Of a stretch of DNA of 37,989 nt, positions 18,301 to 26,821 are shown piece by piece. Made by a program: the position numbers and the translations under genes. A model generated the notes under the pieces. It was not told the DNA's origin and searched no databases. It was given only the letters and a program-made list of their open reading frames with translations. Source of the DNA: Verrucomicrobiota bacterium (GTDB lineage Bacteria; Verrucomicrobiota; Verrucomicrobiia; Limisphaerales; Fontisphaeraceae); assembly GCA_037139415.1 (NCBI GenBank), contig JBAXGN010000061.1:1-37989 (forward strand), in the 5' to 3' direction. Within the stretch, counting starts at the first letter, position 1; each line of letters opens with the position of its first letter.

Positions 18301-21300
18301 TGCCAGCCACATATACTTTATTGGTAGTGATGCCGTTTGGGTCATAGCTGACGTTGTTGGCCTGAAACACCGCAATTCTTGCATCCATTTCAGGGTCGAG
18401 ATAGGCATTGTTAAAATAGAGATCAATCAATTCCTGGAGGGCGCGTAGATAGGCACGCCGGAATTCCGGCACATTATATAGCGCGGTGATCCGGGCATCA
18501 GCGGTGTTAAAAAGGGACTGATTAGTGGTGCGACTGCCAAAGCCCAAGGACCAATCCACATCATAGGGAATGACCTCAACCCGATTGAATGCCGGCAGGT
18601 ATAAGGAATTATTTTTGCCGCGCTCAAAACCATACGAGTCGAAGTTCCCTACCACGCGTTGAACGGAGAACTCCCGGGCCCATTGATCCAGGTTGGCCAC
18701 CGAATTGAACAATGGATAGTTGATTGGGGCGGCATCCACTGAGGTTGGGCTGGCGGCGCACAACAAACGGTAGAAATTGGTATAGGATATCACTGAGTCA
18801 CTTGGTCCATAGCCACGCTTTTGCCACTGGTAGCGGTAGCGTGCCGTATCCAGCACGTTGGAAACCCCATTGACCGTAATATACCGGCGGGTTAAATCGG
18901 CGTCGTTATTACTGAACGAGGTGGCGACATCATTGAATTCAAACCAATCATCCAACTTAAATAATTCGCCGCCGGTATCGCCGGAGTACCATTCGCCAAT
19001 CAAATCGCCATCGGGGCGCTGGGTATCTTCCAAAACAAAGTTTCCAGCCACAGCACTAATTGCACTGCGTTGGGTGCCATTCATAAACAAGTGAACATAG
19101 CGCCGCTGGTTATATGAAATTCCGAGCTTCCTAAATAGAATGTGGGGAATTTGCTCCGTGAGCCCCACGGGATCTGATCCACTGCTGCCACTGCCGTTTC
19201 CTGGCAGATCCACGGAAATGCCGCTGGCTCCCATTACCATATCATAATCGGGCAACCCGATGTCATAATCGCACCGACTGGATCCACCCGGCCCGGTGGT
19301 TTGATTGGGCCGGTGAAAAGCACTGCCCGAATAGCGAGGGGTTGCATTGTAAACCACCCGATAGTCGTTGTACACAAAGGTGCCATCCACGCCGCAGTTG
19401 CTGCGGGGTTCGCGACTGGCCCAGCGATTGGAAGAGCTGAGCGTCGCCCACAGATGGTAGGTGGGGAAGGTCCCGCGCATTTGCAACTCGCCCCAGCGCA
19501 CCACGCATTCTCGTGAATACGAATCGTTCGGGAAGCAACGGTCCAGCGGTGGCGTGGGAAAGACATCCTTCGGGAAAACGCTGGCGGCGCCCAGTCCATC
19601 CACCGCTTGCAGGTAAAAGGCGGCCACCGCATTCGTGGCTTGTCCGGGGAGCATGCCGGTATAGATACCGTCGCCTGCCACTGCGTCACCGTTCAATCCA
19701 TTATCGGTCATTGGCACGCTGATGAAATTGGTGGCGGGATCAATGCGATACATCAGGTTCAAAGCGGAAATCCCATCCGGATCACTGACGCGCGCGGTGA
19801 CCAATACGTTTTGATTGGCTGCTGGCAAGACGGGGGCATGCACCACCTGGTAGATGGCCGGACCGGTATTGGGCAACGCGCGGCTGTTGGGGGCGCCCGG
19901 AGATCCAAGGTCCAAGGGCACATCCAGCCTGGCTCCCGCCTCAAGGGTGCCGCCATGAACGCGCAATAAAATTTCCGGCCAACCGTGCAACCACCTTGCT
20001 TTGGCGCGGATGGTAATGGCATTGGTAGAATATGCTTTTGGACTGAAGTTGGGGGATTTGATTTTGTTGGGTCCGGTGTCGCCACGGCAGGCGCCACGAA
20101 TATGGAGACAGTTGCCACCGTCATAGCCGCTACCAACCTCAATGGTGGATTGATCATAGCCGCCCTGATTCATCCAGTAGTTGGTGACGGCATTGATGAA
20201 ACTGGTGTTACCCGATAAGGCCAGCGTGACATTTGTCAACACCACATCCTCAAACGTCCCATACGAGCCCAGTAAATTGTTAGCAGGGTCGTTGGCATTA
20301 TAAACCTCGATCTCATCCACTAGGCACTCACCGGGGTCCAATAAGTACACGTGGAGGTTGTCATTTGTCCATGCGGAGTTTGGTTCGCCCATCGTGGCGG
20401 TGTAATCAATGAAGGTCCATTGGCTCTTGGCGGTTTCATCGCTGTCCGCCCAGTTGGCGGCAAATTGATTATCGCTATGCGGGTCCACCAGTTCCAAGCT
20501 GCTACCGCCACCATTGGCCCAGGTTCCCCAATTTCCGCCACGGCCGTAGGTTAACTCGTTTTCCGCCACCCAGATAACATTGGTTGTCAATTGCCCAAAG
20601 GTATTGGTCTTGATTGCCAAATCAGGCATCAGCAAGGAGACATGTTCCCCACTGCCGGCAAGCGATCCGCTGAAGTCCCCCACCGTGTTAAACGTGTTTA
20701 GGGTGCCAGGATAGTGCGCCAGCAGGTTCGTCAGGTTCTTGGCCACTACCAGGTAGCCATCGGGCTGAATGATCGAGTTGGCCGGGAAGGTGAAACTGAT
20801 GCCGTCGGTTAACTGCCAACCGCTGAGATTCACCGCTGTCGAACCACGATTGTACAATTCCACATACTGATCATCCGAGTTGCCGGAGATGGGTTTGTAC
20901 ATGATTTCGTTGATCACGATGCTTTGCAATAGTGGGCCGGAGTTGTTGGTGCCGGGGGTAGGCGTGGTTAGAATGCGGAAGGAATCGGCGCCATCAGGTG
21001 TGCGCCCGGTGGATATTCCCAGCAACTGTCCGCCGAATGCCATCGCATCCAGAATGCGTGTATGGTTGGAATTGGCAAAATATACGATTTCACCATCCTG
21101 GCTGAGCCCGAATCCGAGCTGGTTGCGATCATACCACAGAAAACCGCCCCCCGGAATAATGGTTGCAGCAGGCAACCGGTAGGCGTTGGTGCTGTCAGGC
21201 AGGAGTAACGCACTGGCGTTGGCGCTGAGAACGCATCCGGAAATATCCACTGGTTGGGCGCTGCGGTTATACAATTCGATGTAGTCCAGATTGGTGCTGT

Positions 21301-24300
21301 CCGGACGCGCCATAATTTCATTAATCACCACTGACTTTTGCGGGTCGAGGCTATACCCATCATAACGCCCCGGCGTGCCGTCAATGCAGTCACTAGCCAT
21401 CCAAGCGCGCGGATCATTTTCTCCGTATGAAGGCCGGGCTAGCACCAGGGAATGACCGACGCCATCAGCCGCCAGAGGCCAGGGCGTTTTGTTGTCATAG
21501 TTGACCTCCAACAAGATTGCATCCGCAGCATTGCGCAAACGGATGGTGCCACCGCCAGATGGCAAACTGTTGGTGTATGGTCCGAGCACGCCGGTGATAC
21601 CGTAATAATTCTGTACTGCAATGGGATAGCGAGCCACCACCAGAAATCCGCCCCCCGGGATGAATGTGCCGGCTGGGAAATTGTAGTCCACACTGCCGCT
21701 TAACCGATAGCCAGTCAGATCTTCGGGCAGAGAGGCGCTATTGAAAATTTCTATAAATTGCAGACCGTTATTAGTCCCGGGTTGAGCAATGGGGCTATAC
21801 ATGATCTCGCTGAACGTCAATCCCGTTCGTCGTGAACTGGCACCCAACGGTTCCATCGGCAGTTTGGTGGAACTGCCCAAGCCGGTTCCCGTTGCATCCG
21901 TCAAATCTCTGAATTTAGCGGTCATCCCGTTGGTGGCGTTACAGCTACTGATCGCCATGCCGACATAGATGGGATTGCCCAAAGCCACGGTGGTGGCGGC
22001 GATCCTGGTCCAGTTCTGGCCGTCATAACTGCCATAGCCCTGGAAAAGGTCATTGGAGCGTTGCAGCCGCAGCCACAGGTAGGGAGAATTCACAGGCATG
22101 CTTCCCGCTTGCGTCGGCGCGGCCGTCGGCGTGGAACGCCATTGCAGGTTGCACCCATTCAGACTCGGGTAAGCCCAGACCGCCACAAACGCGCTGGCAT
22201 CCGCCAGGGCGGTGCGCGCCATCAGGCCGGCGCGCGACCACGGATTGGCAGGATTCAGGGTGTCAATCCGGGTTTTGAAATCGAAATTTCCCTGCCAACG
22301 TTGGGCGCCAAACAGAAATTGATCATTCGTACCCGTGCCCAGGAAACCTGCGCTGGTAATGGCCAAGTCCCAGCCATTGCTGTTCATTGAGTAACGCGCA
22401 TTGGCAGCGCTGCCGATCACAAATGGTGCATAATCCGAAACCAGGAAGGTCACCGCCGTGTTGCTGGCAATGGTATTGGGTGCCAATAAAGCCAAATCCT
22501 GTACACCACTAATCCAAAGCGTGTTGGTGCTACCCCATAGCATCGGGGTGGTTGTCAAAAATACAGTACGCCCATCCACATCAAGCTGGGCACCTACCAC
22601 GGTGACGCCATTATTGGCGACATAGTTTGAAAGGTTGGTTGCGGTCTGCGCGTTGACCGGTTCCGAGTAAATCACGGTGATATGGTTGGTTCCGGCTCCA
22701 AAACCATAGACGACATAAGGCGGAGTGGTGTCTGGCGCAATATTGGTTATCAAAGCGGGTACGGTATTGGAAATCGTATTGAGTGCGGTCAGTTGGCATA
22801 CCCATGGGAGATTTAAATCAGAAAGTTCCAGTGGTGGCGTGGTGAACATCGCATTGGTGGCGCCCGGAATGTTGGTCCCGTTTTCCTGCCACTGGTAGGT
22901 CAGGAAGATGCTGCCATAATTGGTCGTGACGCTCGCCGCGACATTAAAGGTCACCGGGCTGTGTTCTGTCCCGTTGGTATTCACCGGTTGACTGGCAAGG
23001 TTGATTCGCAAGCGCGGTACGTATGTTCCAAAAAGGGCAGGGGACATGGATGGCAGTGATAGTGTGGGAGTCGTATCGCCGGGCACGCGAACCGCCATTA
23101 ACAGGTAATCACTGCCATTGTTTTCTTTGAACAGGGTCTCAAAATAATAGCGATTGCCGGCCGTGAACGTGTTGGTCCACGAACGGACGTCACTATAATA
23201 GGCCTGCGCACCCGTGGCGCTTAATCGTGACTGCAAACCGGCGGGACTCTCGTTGGTACTGAAGAAGAGTTGGGCGTCATCGTCATTCATCAGGTAAACG
23301 ATGTGCGTGCCCGAGTTGGTCGGCACAAAATAGCCGGAGAGGCGCATCCCGTAACTATCCGCAAAACTCCGTGTCCCGCTCTGATTAGTGAACATGGTCT
23401 CGGCGATATTGGTGTAATTGATGAAGTCGGGCGAATAGGGATACTTGGTGCTGCCGGTCAGATTGGCCACTGACCCGCCGGTGATGTTGGTGTAGTATTC
23501 CCGTTTCAAATAGCCTGCCACATAACTGCCGGTGTCAAACGTAAGCACCGTGTTGGCCATGATGGAGTTGCTGGCGTAGGCTTTGTCTTTGACGCCATTG
23601 ATCGTGAACGAATAATTGCTTCCCTCCTGCTGGGGCGAGGTGGTGAGAAATACATTGGTGCCGCTCTTGATGATTGCGCCGGTAATCAAGAATCCATTGG
23701 TGCCCAAGTAATTTGCAAGATTGGTGGCCGTGGCGTCCGAAACCGGTTCGGAATAGGTGAGTAACAACCCATTGGTTCCGTAGGTTGTCCACCCAACGAC
23801 CGTGGGCGGAGTTAAATCCGGCGCGATATTGGTGACATACGCATTGGCCGAATTGGAGGAGCTAAACATCGAACTGACCACACAACGCCAGGCGTTGTTG
23901 GTATCGAAGACCGTCAAATTGGTGACGGTAAAGGTCAGGTTGGTGGCATTGGCGATGTTGGTGCCGTTTTTTTGCCATTGATAGCGGAGGAAAGGTTGTC
24001 CTGCCGATGGCATGGTGGTCGCACTCACAGAGAATGTCACTGAACCTAACTCGTTTCCACTGAGGCTGTATGGGCTGGCGATCACAAATGAATACGGCAT
24101 GGCGTACGTGCCATAAAGTAAATTGGTGATGGATGGCAGGACGGTAGTGTTGGTCGTAACTCCAGGTAGTCGCACGCCCACGCGTAGATAATCGTTGCCG
24201 GTGTTCTCTTTGAGCAACGCCTCAAAATAATAGCGGTTGCTGGCCACCAGGTCATTGGTCCAGCAATACGCGTCCCGGAAGACGGTGGAAGTGCCGAGAC

Positions 24301-26821
24301 TGGTGAAGCGTCTGACCGCGTTACTGGGGTACGAATTGGTCGCAAAATTGAACGCGGCCTCATCATCATTTGCCAGATAAAATACGAACGTGCCCGAGTT
24401 GGTGGGTACAAAGTATCCTGACAACCGCACACCATAGTAATCCGCGTAGTTGCTCACGCTTTCCGCCCAATTGGTATAGTACACCCGGTCGGGAAGATTG
24501 GGATAACGGGTGTTATTGGTGAGGTTGGCCACGGTGCTGCCGGTAATGTTCGTGTAGATTTCGCTCAGCAAAAAACCATTGGTGTAGCGCCATGCTTGAA
24601 AGGCGATGGTGCTGTTGGGCACCATCAGGTTGGTCTGTGCTGTGCTGTCGCGCACGTTGTTCACGGTAATGGTGTAATTGGTACCCTCGGCCTGCGGTGA
24701 CGTAGCCAGGTTTACGTTCGTGGAGAACTCCAACGTGGCCCCCAGAATTTGCAGGCCATTGTCAATCGCGTAATTAGCCAGGTTGGTGGCCGTGGATGCC
24801 AACAGTGCTTTGTTGAATACCAGTCTGGCGCGATAAATCTGGTTGCCCCCCCGTGCCGATAACACCACGGGGCCATCGATCGCCAAATTCACGCTGACCT
24901 GACTGGAATTGGTGCCCTCACCGCCGATGCCCAACCCAGAGACCACATAATAGTAGGTGTTCGAGTTGACCACGTTGGTGTCGGCATAGCTGGTGGTCGT
25001 GAGGTTGCTGACTGTGGTGTAAGGGCCGCCATTCACCAATGAACGCTTCAAATTAAAGCTGGTCGCGTTGGAAACCGTGTTCCAACTCAGGTTGATGACG
25101 TAATCCTTGTTGGTGGCCGTCAGGCCTGAGGGGGCAATCGGTGGGGCCTGCGGCATGGCGCTGGCCTGGCTGGAAATGGCTCCCTCCCCCGCAAGGCCAA
25201 CACCGGACACGACATAGTAGTACGTGACAAAATTAGTGACATCCGTGTCGGTGTAATTCGTGGCAGCCAATGTTGCCACGGTAAGATACGGCCCTCCATT
25301 GGTGATGGAACGCTTCAGATAGTAATTGGTGGCGTTCAGCGAACTGTTCCAAACGAGCGATACTTGTGCGTTGGTGGAAGTGGCGGTGAGTCCCAGCGGA
25401 GCCGGCGGCGGGGAACCGATGACCACCATTACTTCCAAAGAATTCGTCCCTTCACCGCCGATGCCCAGGCCCGATACCACATAGTAATAGGTGGTTCCAT
25501 AGACGGTGCTCACATCCGTAAAATTGGTCGTCGTCACATTGGTGATGACGGTGAACGGGCCATCGGTCACCGTGGCGCGCTTCACATTGTACGTGATGGC
25601 ATTGGTGGCGGTGTTCCAAATCAGCAAGGCACCGCCATTGGTGGAAATTCCAGTCAACCCCAACGGTGCTGGCGGTGGCCCATGAGGGGTGGCGACGGCT
25701 TGCAGAGAATTGGAACCTTCCCCGCCCGAGCCCAACCCGCTCACGACATAATAATAGGTTACGTCGTTGGTGAGGTTGGTGTCCGTGAAACTGGCGGATG
25801 CCAGGGTTTTGATGAGGCTGTAAGGGCCGCCAGTGGTCAGCGCGCGCTTGACGTTATAATTCGTGGCGCCAGTGGTGGTGCTCCACGTCAGGAGGACTTG
25901 CGCATTGGTCGCCGTTGCCACCAGGTTGGTGGGTGCGGCGGGAATCCCCAGCACGTTGAGGCGGGCGTTTAGCGTTACATTCGTTCCAAAACTGTTTGAA
26001 ACAACGCAGCGGTAGTACGTCTGATCATTCGTCATTGGCAGATTGGTCAAAGTCAGCGTCGCGTTAGTTGCGTTGGCGATGTTGTTGCTGTTGCGCTGCC
26101 ATTGATAGGCGGGTGCGAAAATATTGCCCACACTGATCTCGAAACTGGCATTGGAACTGGCCCAAGCCGTTTGGTTGGTCGGGTGGGCCGTGATGATGGG
26201 GGCGTATTGGAAGGTCAAATTGGTGTTGGGTATGGGCGGGGCGCCATTGGCCGGAACGGCATCACCGGGTCGCTGCCAGGTTACGCCCAGGTTGTCGGTG
26301 CCGCCACCGTTTTTCATGAGTGCTTCAAAATAATACAGCTTTCCCGCCGTGAGGGTCCGCCCGGAGGATTTTTGGTTTACTTGCAGCGGAGTGCCGGTAA
26401 CCACCCAATTCCTACTGGAACAATGGGACCATGCATTTGATACAGAGGCGATGATGATCTTATTAGTCGGGTTTTCATCCGTGCTCAGCAAAAAATCTCC
26501 AGAATCATTGGCCGAAAGGTAAAAGACATAACTGCCGCCAATCGGCGCTCGGATCCAGCCACGCAGCCGTACGCCAAACGCGCCTCCGAAATTGGTGACA
26601 TGTTCCAGCCCCCACGTGATGGTATTGGTGATATCAGGCGAATTCGGATATGTCGCCGCACTCGTCAGGTTCGGCACATCGGTGCCGGCAACATTGGTGT
26701 ACACCTCGCGAAAGATGCCATTGGTGGCCTGTCCATGGGTGGATGTGGCCAAGCCAAGGCACAGAAAAACAAAGCCAAAACAACCAGCCGGAAAGCAGGA
26801 TGACAATTTCATTCGTAACAT
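12317..26821 (-). CDS. Giant secreted protein: PA14, Ig, FnIII, lamin-tail, CotH kinase and 14 Ig/cadherin-like repeats
   Basis: 4834 residues in one uninterrupted frame; the ATG at 26812 is an alternative start. A signal peptide ends near THGQ (about 31). Approximate order: PA14 (36-205); Ig (208-292); four FnIII (293-647); then two copies of a block that includes PA14 and Ig (PA14 at 748-904 and 1108-1265), each closed by a Ca-free SwmB/Big5-like strand set; a DUF1349-like lectin fold (1456-1640); three lamin-tail domains (about 1670-1790, 1828-1930, 1964-2040); a CBM-like and Ig-like stretch; a CotH kinase domain (about 2430-2840); three more lamin-tail domains (2948-3018, 3114-3190, 3265-3341); fourteen repeats of about 96 residues (3416-4764); and a 70-residue tail ending in GFFRLLRLP. 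CotH landmarks include HILFRKLGISYNQRRYVHLF, GNFDSYGFERGKNNSLY and IPYDVDWSLGFGSRT, with candidate catalytic Asp residues in GNFD and YDVDW. It is probably a cell-surface or released adhesin or polymer-binding protein. The protein is rich in Thr-Asn pairs. Confidence 0.92.
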   Translation of the reverse strand: MLRMKLSSCFPAGCFGFVFLCLGLATSTHGQATNGIFREVYTNVAGTDVPNLTSAATYPNSPDITNTITWGLEHVTNFGGAFGVRLRGWIRAPIGGSYVFYLSANDSGDFLLSTDENPTNKIIIASVSNAWSHCSSRNWVVTGTPLQVNQKSSGRTLTAGKLYYFEALMKNGGGTDNLGVTWQRPGDAVPANGAPPIPNTNLTFQYAPIITAHPTNQTAWASSNASFEISVGNIFAPAYQWQRNSNNIANATNATLTLTNLPMTNDQTYYRCVVSNSFGTNVTLNARLNVLGIPAAPTNLVATATNAQVLLTWSTTTGATNYNVKRALTTGGPYSLIKTLASASFTDTNLTNDVTYYYVVSGLGSGGEGSNSLQAVATPHGPPPAPLGLTGISTNGGALLIWNTATNAITYNVKRATVTDGPFTVITNVTTTNFTDVSTVYGTTYYYVVSGLGIGGEGTNSLEVMVVIGSPPPAPLGLTATSTNAQVSLVWNSSLNATNYYLKRSITNGGPYLTVATLAATNYTDTDVTNFVTYYYVVSGVGLAGEGAISSQASAMPQAPPIAPSGLTATNKDYVINLSWNTVSNATSFNLKRSLVNGGPYTTVSNLTTTSYADTNVVNSNTYYYVVSGLGIGGEGTNSSQVSVNLAIDGPVVLSARGGNQIYRARLVFNKALLASTATNLANYAIDNGLQILGATLEFSTNVNLATSPQAEGTNYTITVNNVRDSTAQTNLMVPNSTIAFQAWRYTNGFLLSEIYTNITGSTVANLTNNTRYPNLPDRVYYTNWAESVSNYADYYGVRLSGYFVPTNSGTFVFYLANDDEAAFNFATNSYPSNAVRRFTSLGTSTVFRDAYCWTNDLVASNRYYFEALLKENTGNDYLRVGVRLPGVTTNTTVLPSITNLLYGTYAMPYSFVIASPYSLSGNELGSVTFSVSATTMPSAGQPFLRYQWQKNGTNIANATNLTFTVTNLTVFDTNNAWRCVVSSMFSSSNSANAYVTNIAPDLTPPTVVGWTTYGTNGLLLTYSEPVSDATATNLANYLGTNGFLITGAIIKSGTNVFLTTSPQQEGSNYSFTINGVKDKAYASNSIMANTVLTFDTGSYVAGYLKREYYTNITGGSVANLTGSTKYPYSPDFINYTNIAETMFTNQSGTRSFADSYGMRLSGYFVPTNSGTHIVYLMNDDDAQLFFSTNESPAGLQSRLSATGAQAYYSDVRSWTNTFTAGNRYYFETLFKENNGSDYLLMAVRVPGDTTPTLSLPSMSPALFGTYVPRLRINLASQPVNTNGTEHSPVTFNVAASVTTNYGSIFLTYQWQENGTNIPGATNAMFTTPPLELSDLNLPWVCQLTALNTISNTVPALITNIAPDTTPPYVVYGFGAGTNHITVIYSEPVNAQTATNLSNYVANNGVTVVGAQLDVDGRTVFLTTTPMLWGSTNTLWISGVQDLALLAPNTIASNTAVTFLVSDYAPFVIGSAANARYSMNSNGWDLAITSAGFLGTGTNDQFLFGAQRWQGNFDFKTRIDTLNPANPWSRAGLMARTALADASAFVAVWAYPSLNGCNLQWRSTPTAAPTQAGSMPVNSPYLWLRLQRSNDLFQGYGSYDGQNWTRIAATTVALGNPIYVGMAISSCNATNGMTAKFRDLTDATGTGLGSSTKLPMEPLGASSRRTGLTFSEIMYSPIAQPGTNNGLQFIEIFNSASLPEDLTGYRLSGSVDYNFPAGTFIPGGGFLVVARYPIAVQNYYGITGVLGPYTNSLPSGGGTIRLRNAADAILLEVNYDNKTPWPLAADGVGHSLVLARPSYGENDPRAWMASDCIDGTPGRYDGYSLDPQKSVVINEIMARPDSTNLDYIELYNRSAQPVDISGCVLSANASALLLPDSTNAYRLPAATIIPGGGFLWYDRNQLGFGLSQDGEIVYFANSNHTRILDAMAFGGQLLGISTGRTPDGADSFRILTTPTPGTNNSGPLLQSIVINEIMYKPISGNSDDQYVELYNRGSTAVNLSGWQLTDGISFTFPANSIIQPDGYLVVAKNLTNLLAHYPGTLNTFNTVGDFSGSLAGSGEHVSLLMPDLAIKTNTFGQLTTNVIWVAENELTYGRGGNWGTWANGGGSSLELVDPHSDNQFAANWADSDETAKSQWTFIDYTATMGEPNSAWTNDNLHVYLLDPGECLVDEIEVYNANDPANNLLGSYGTFEDVVLTNVTLALSGNTSFINAVTNYWMNQGGYDQSTIEVGSGYDGGNCLHIRGACRGDTGPNKIKSPNFSPKAYSTNAITIRAKARWLHGWPEILLRVHGGTLEAGARLDVPLDLGSPGAPNSRALPNTGPAIYQVVHAPVLPAANQNVLVTARVSDPDGISALNLMYRIDPATNFISVPMTDNGLNGDAVAGDGIYTGMLPGQATNAVAAFYLQAVDGLGAASVFPKDVFPTPPLDRCFPNDSYSRECVVRWGELQMRGTFPTYHLWATLSSSNRWASREPRSNCGVDGTFVYNDYRVVYNATPRYSGSAFHRPNQTTGPGGSSRCDYDIGLPDYDMVMGASGISVDLPGNGSGSSGSDPVGLTEQIPHILFRKLGISYNQRRYVHLFMNGTQRSAISAVAGNFVLEDTQRPDGDLIGEWYSGDTGGELFKLDDWFEFNDVATSFSNNDADLTRRYITVNGVSNVLDTARYRYQWQKRGYGPSDSVISYTNFYRLLCAASPTSVDAAPINYPLFNSVANLDQWAREFSVQRVVGNFDSYGFERGKNNSLYLPAFNRVEVIPYDVDWSLGFGSRTTNQSLFNTADARITALYNVPEFRRAYLRALQELIDLYFNNAYLDPEMDARIAVFQANNVSYDPNGITTNKVYVAGRNAYIRSQLVGLTNTFNVATPLYLETNNNLITITGAAPVNVRGIYINGTDYPVTWATNYTNWSLNVVLNRGTNLVKIQGYDQWGNPLTNALVSLVLNVTNNIDPEAGFLVINEIMFNPSVSNASYVELFNRSTNTSFDLSNHRLKGVGYDFPAGTLLGPRSFLVLAMDTNAFQQAYGTNITPFAQFPGTLQSDGETLTLVKLGVTTNLDVIIDKVKYDTIAPWPSMAATPGSGQALQLIDAAQDTARVSNWSDDAAIASFTPGATNSVAGTIAPYPLVWLNEVQPNNPDGFKDNTGTPQPWIELYNNDTNTLSLNGYYLANSYTNLNEWAFPTGTVIAPGEFKIIFADGHPELNTGTVLHTSFRLNPTNGSIALVQDQRILDYLNYSNMLPRYSFGSCPDGQLFDRKTFYYVTPGTNNNGSFLPLTVRINEWMAGNTRTLLNPLNNKWDDWFELYNYGTNTADLSGYYLTRYTTNNFLFKIPNGYTIPPGGYYLVWADKLDAQNSTNLPNLHANFKLTKSGAYIGLFAPDGSPVDTVTFGAQTSDISQGRYPDGSTNVFSMTNATPGTANVFANLNTKPTLAAIPSFTNSAGALITCTFSAVDTDRPPQTLTFSLDTNAPTGATVDSVTGGFSWTPQPLQAGITYTITGRVTDNGVPPMSDAKTFQVKVLPPNSPPVISPIDAQYINENALWTFAVPATDPDLPAQVLTYGLLAVPTGVTINTNSGILSWTPTETQGPSTNSITVMVTDNGVPALSATQAFTVVVHEVNQAPTLALITNIVMDELTTLWVTNHATDADWPANNLTFRLLSGPTNTSLNPVTGVFSWLPTEAQGPSTNLVSIAVTDDGLPPLSATQSFQIIVREVNSTPYFTNNPGVLFVKELSTLTFTNYATDDDIPTNRLTFEPLSVPSGMTLNTNTGVVIWTPPLGAANSSNTVVIRVYDDGQPSLSATQSVLVFVTAASDPPQLSVPASQTIDEMVLWQGTNYASDPDMPVQTLIFSLVSAPPGFQLNTNNGVMAWTPTEMQGPGTNHITIAVTDNGTPPLSVTQSFTLYVHEVNRAPTLTPIADQVMDELTTLVITNLASDPDWPANKLIFTLVSAPTNAVVNSTNGIFTWTPTEAQGPSTNLISICVTDDGTPPLSATQSFVIVVNEVNSAPYFTNAWTNLTVRELATLTITNRASDNDLPTNTLTYELLSAPSGVTLDANSAVLTWTPALGSATTTNTIVMRVTDNGQPPQSATQSITMVVVPANYPPVLTVQPVWYTDELKPFEMILSATDPDPNDILTFQLASAPEGMTLFAGAWLQWTPTEAQGPSSNFIQVAISDNGYPPITVTQSFVVIVREVNQPPKFSNLNNRTAFEGIPFNWLITATDPDLPAQTLTFSLEPGAPTGAIIQSNTGLFSWTPTKSQGGSNYVIGVRVTDDGTPPLSDAQSFNLMVMKTNSTPVLTVPTNYFVTPEEQLLTFTNFATDSDLPAQILTFSLDAAPTNASINPSNGVFTWTPTEAQGPGTNVFGIVVTDSGVQPLSATQTVTVVVLEVNRAPIFTNNLANVVIQELSTLVFTNQAMDPDLPPNQRFYALLSAPVGVMLDTNSGVLTWTPSLGTATSTNPIIVMVYDDGIPSLSATQTIDVVVIPANHAPQPGVIPDQTIIEELPFNLTITATDADVPAQNLVFSLAPVAPTGAVIQSDTGLFTWTPTEIQGGTNYTITVRVTDNGLPPLSDFRSFNIMVLKTNSVPILVVPTNYFVIIEEQVLRFTNLVTDTDLPAQSFIFSLLSAPTNATINTSNGVFAWTPSEAQGPGNYLVGVRVTDNGIPPLSATQWVTIDVLESNLPPVLTHLANQVGEEGVSLMVQVTATDPDIPTNILTFSLLSAPTNATINASNGVFSWSPLPGQDLTNVITVRVTDNGVPPLSDTQTFSVFLKLPPLSFSSTATNGNLNLNCRTFQGFTYQAQFLDDLSGNWTVLDNFVATGGVYHLPINITTNGHGFFRLLRLP
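12530..16575 (-). repeat. Fourteen tandem ~289-bp repeats encoding Ig/cadherin-like domains
   Basis: Each unit carries a core of the type GVFTWTPTEAQGP, followed by VTDNGxPPLSATQSF and a short linker ending in VNxAP. The motif recurs 14 times at a steady spacing of about 289 bases. Units 4, 7 and 11 share a variant core (WTPPLG, WTPALG, WTPSLG) and units 9 and 12 share QSNTGLFSWTP/QSDTGLFTWTP, so repeats duplicated in blocks. They resemble He_PIG/cadherin-like domains of secreted proteins. Confidence 0.88.
22440..24590 (-). repeat. Duplicated ~1.07-kb PA14-Ig-SwmB block in the giant gene
   Basis: Two successive blocks share the same order and many identical phrases: GYFVPTNSGTFVFYLANDDE and GYFVPTNSGTHIVYLMNDDD; NRYYFEALLKENTGNDYL and NRYYFETLFKENNGSDYL; LRYQWQKNGTNIANATN and LTYQWQENGTNIPGATN; then TIAPDxTPP and TATNLxNY strands. 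An earlier, more diverged PA14-Ig pair begins at residue 36. Confidence 0.8.
24880..25950 (-). repeat. Four tandem ~265-bp fibronectin type III units
   Basis: Four copies of an FnIII-like domain of about 88 residues share TNAQVxLxW, the segment NVKRxxxxGGPY, and YYYVVSGLGxGGEGxNS. They sit between the first Ig domain and the duplicated PA14 block of the giant gene. Confidence 0.85.
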
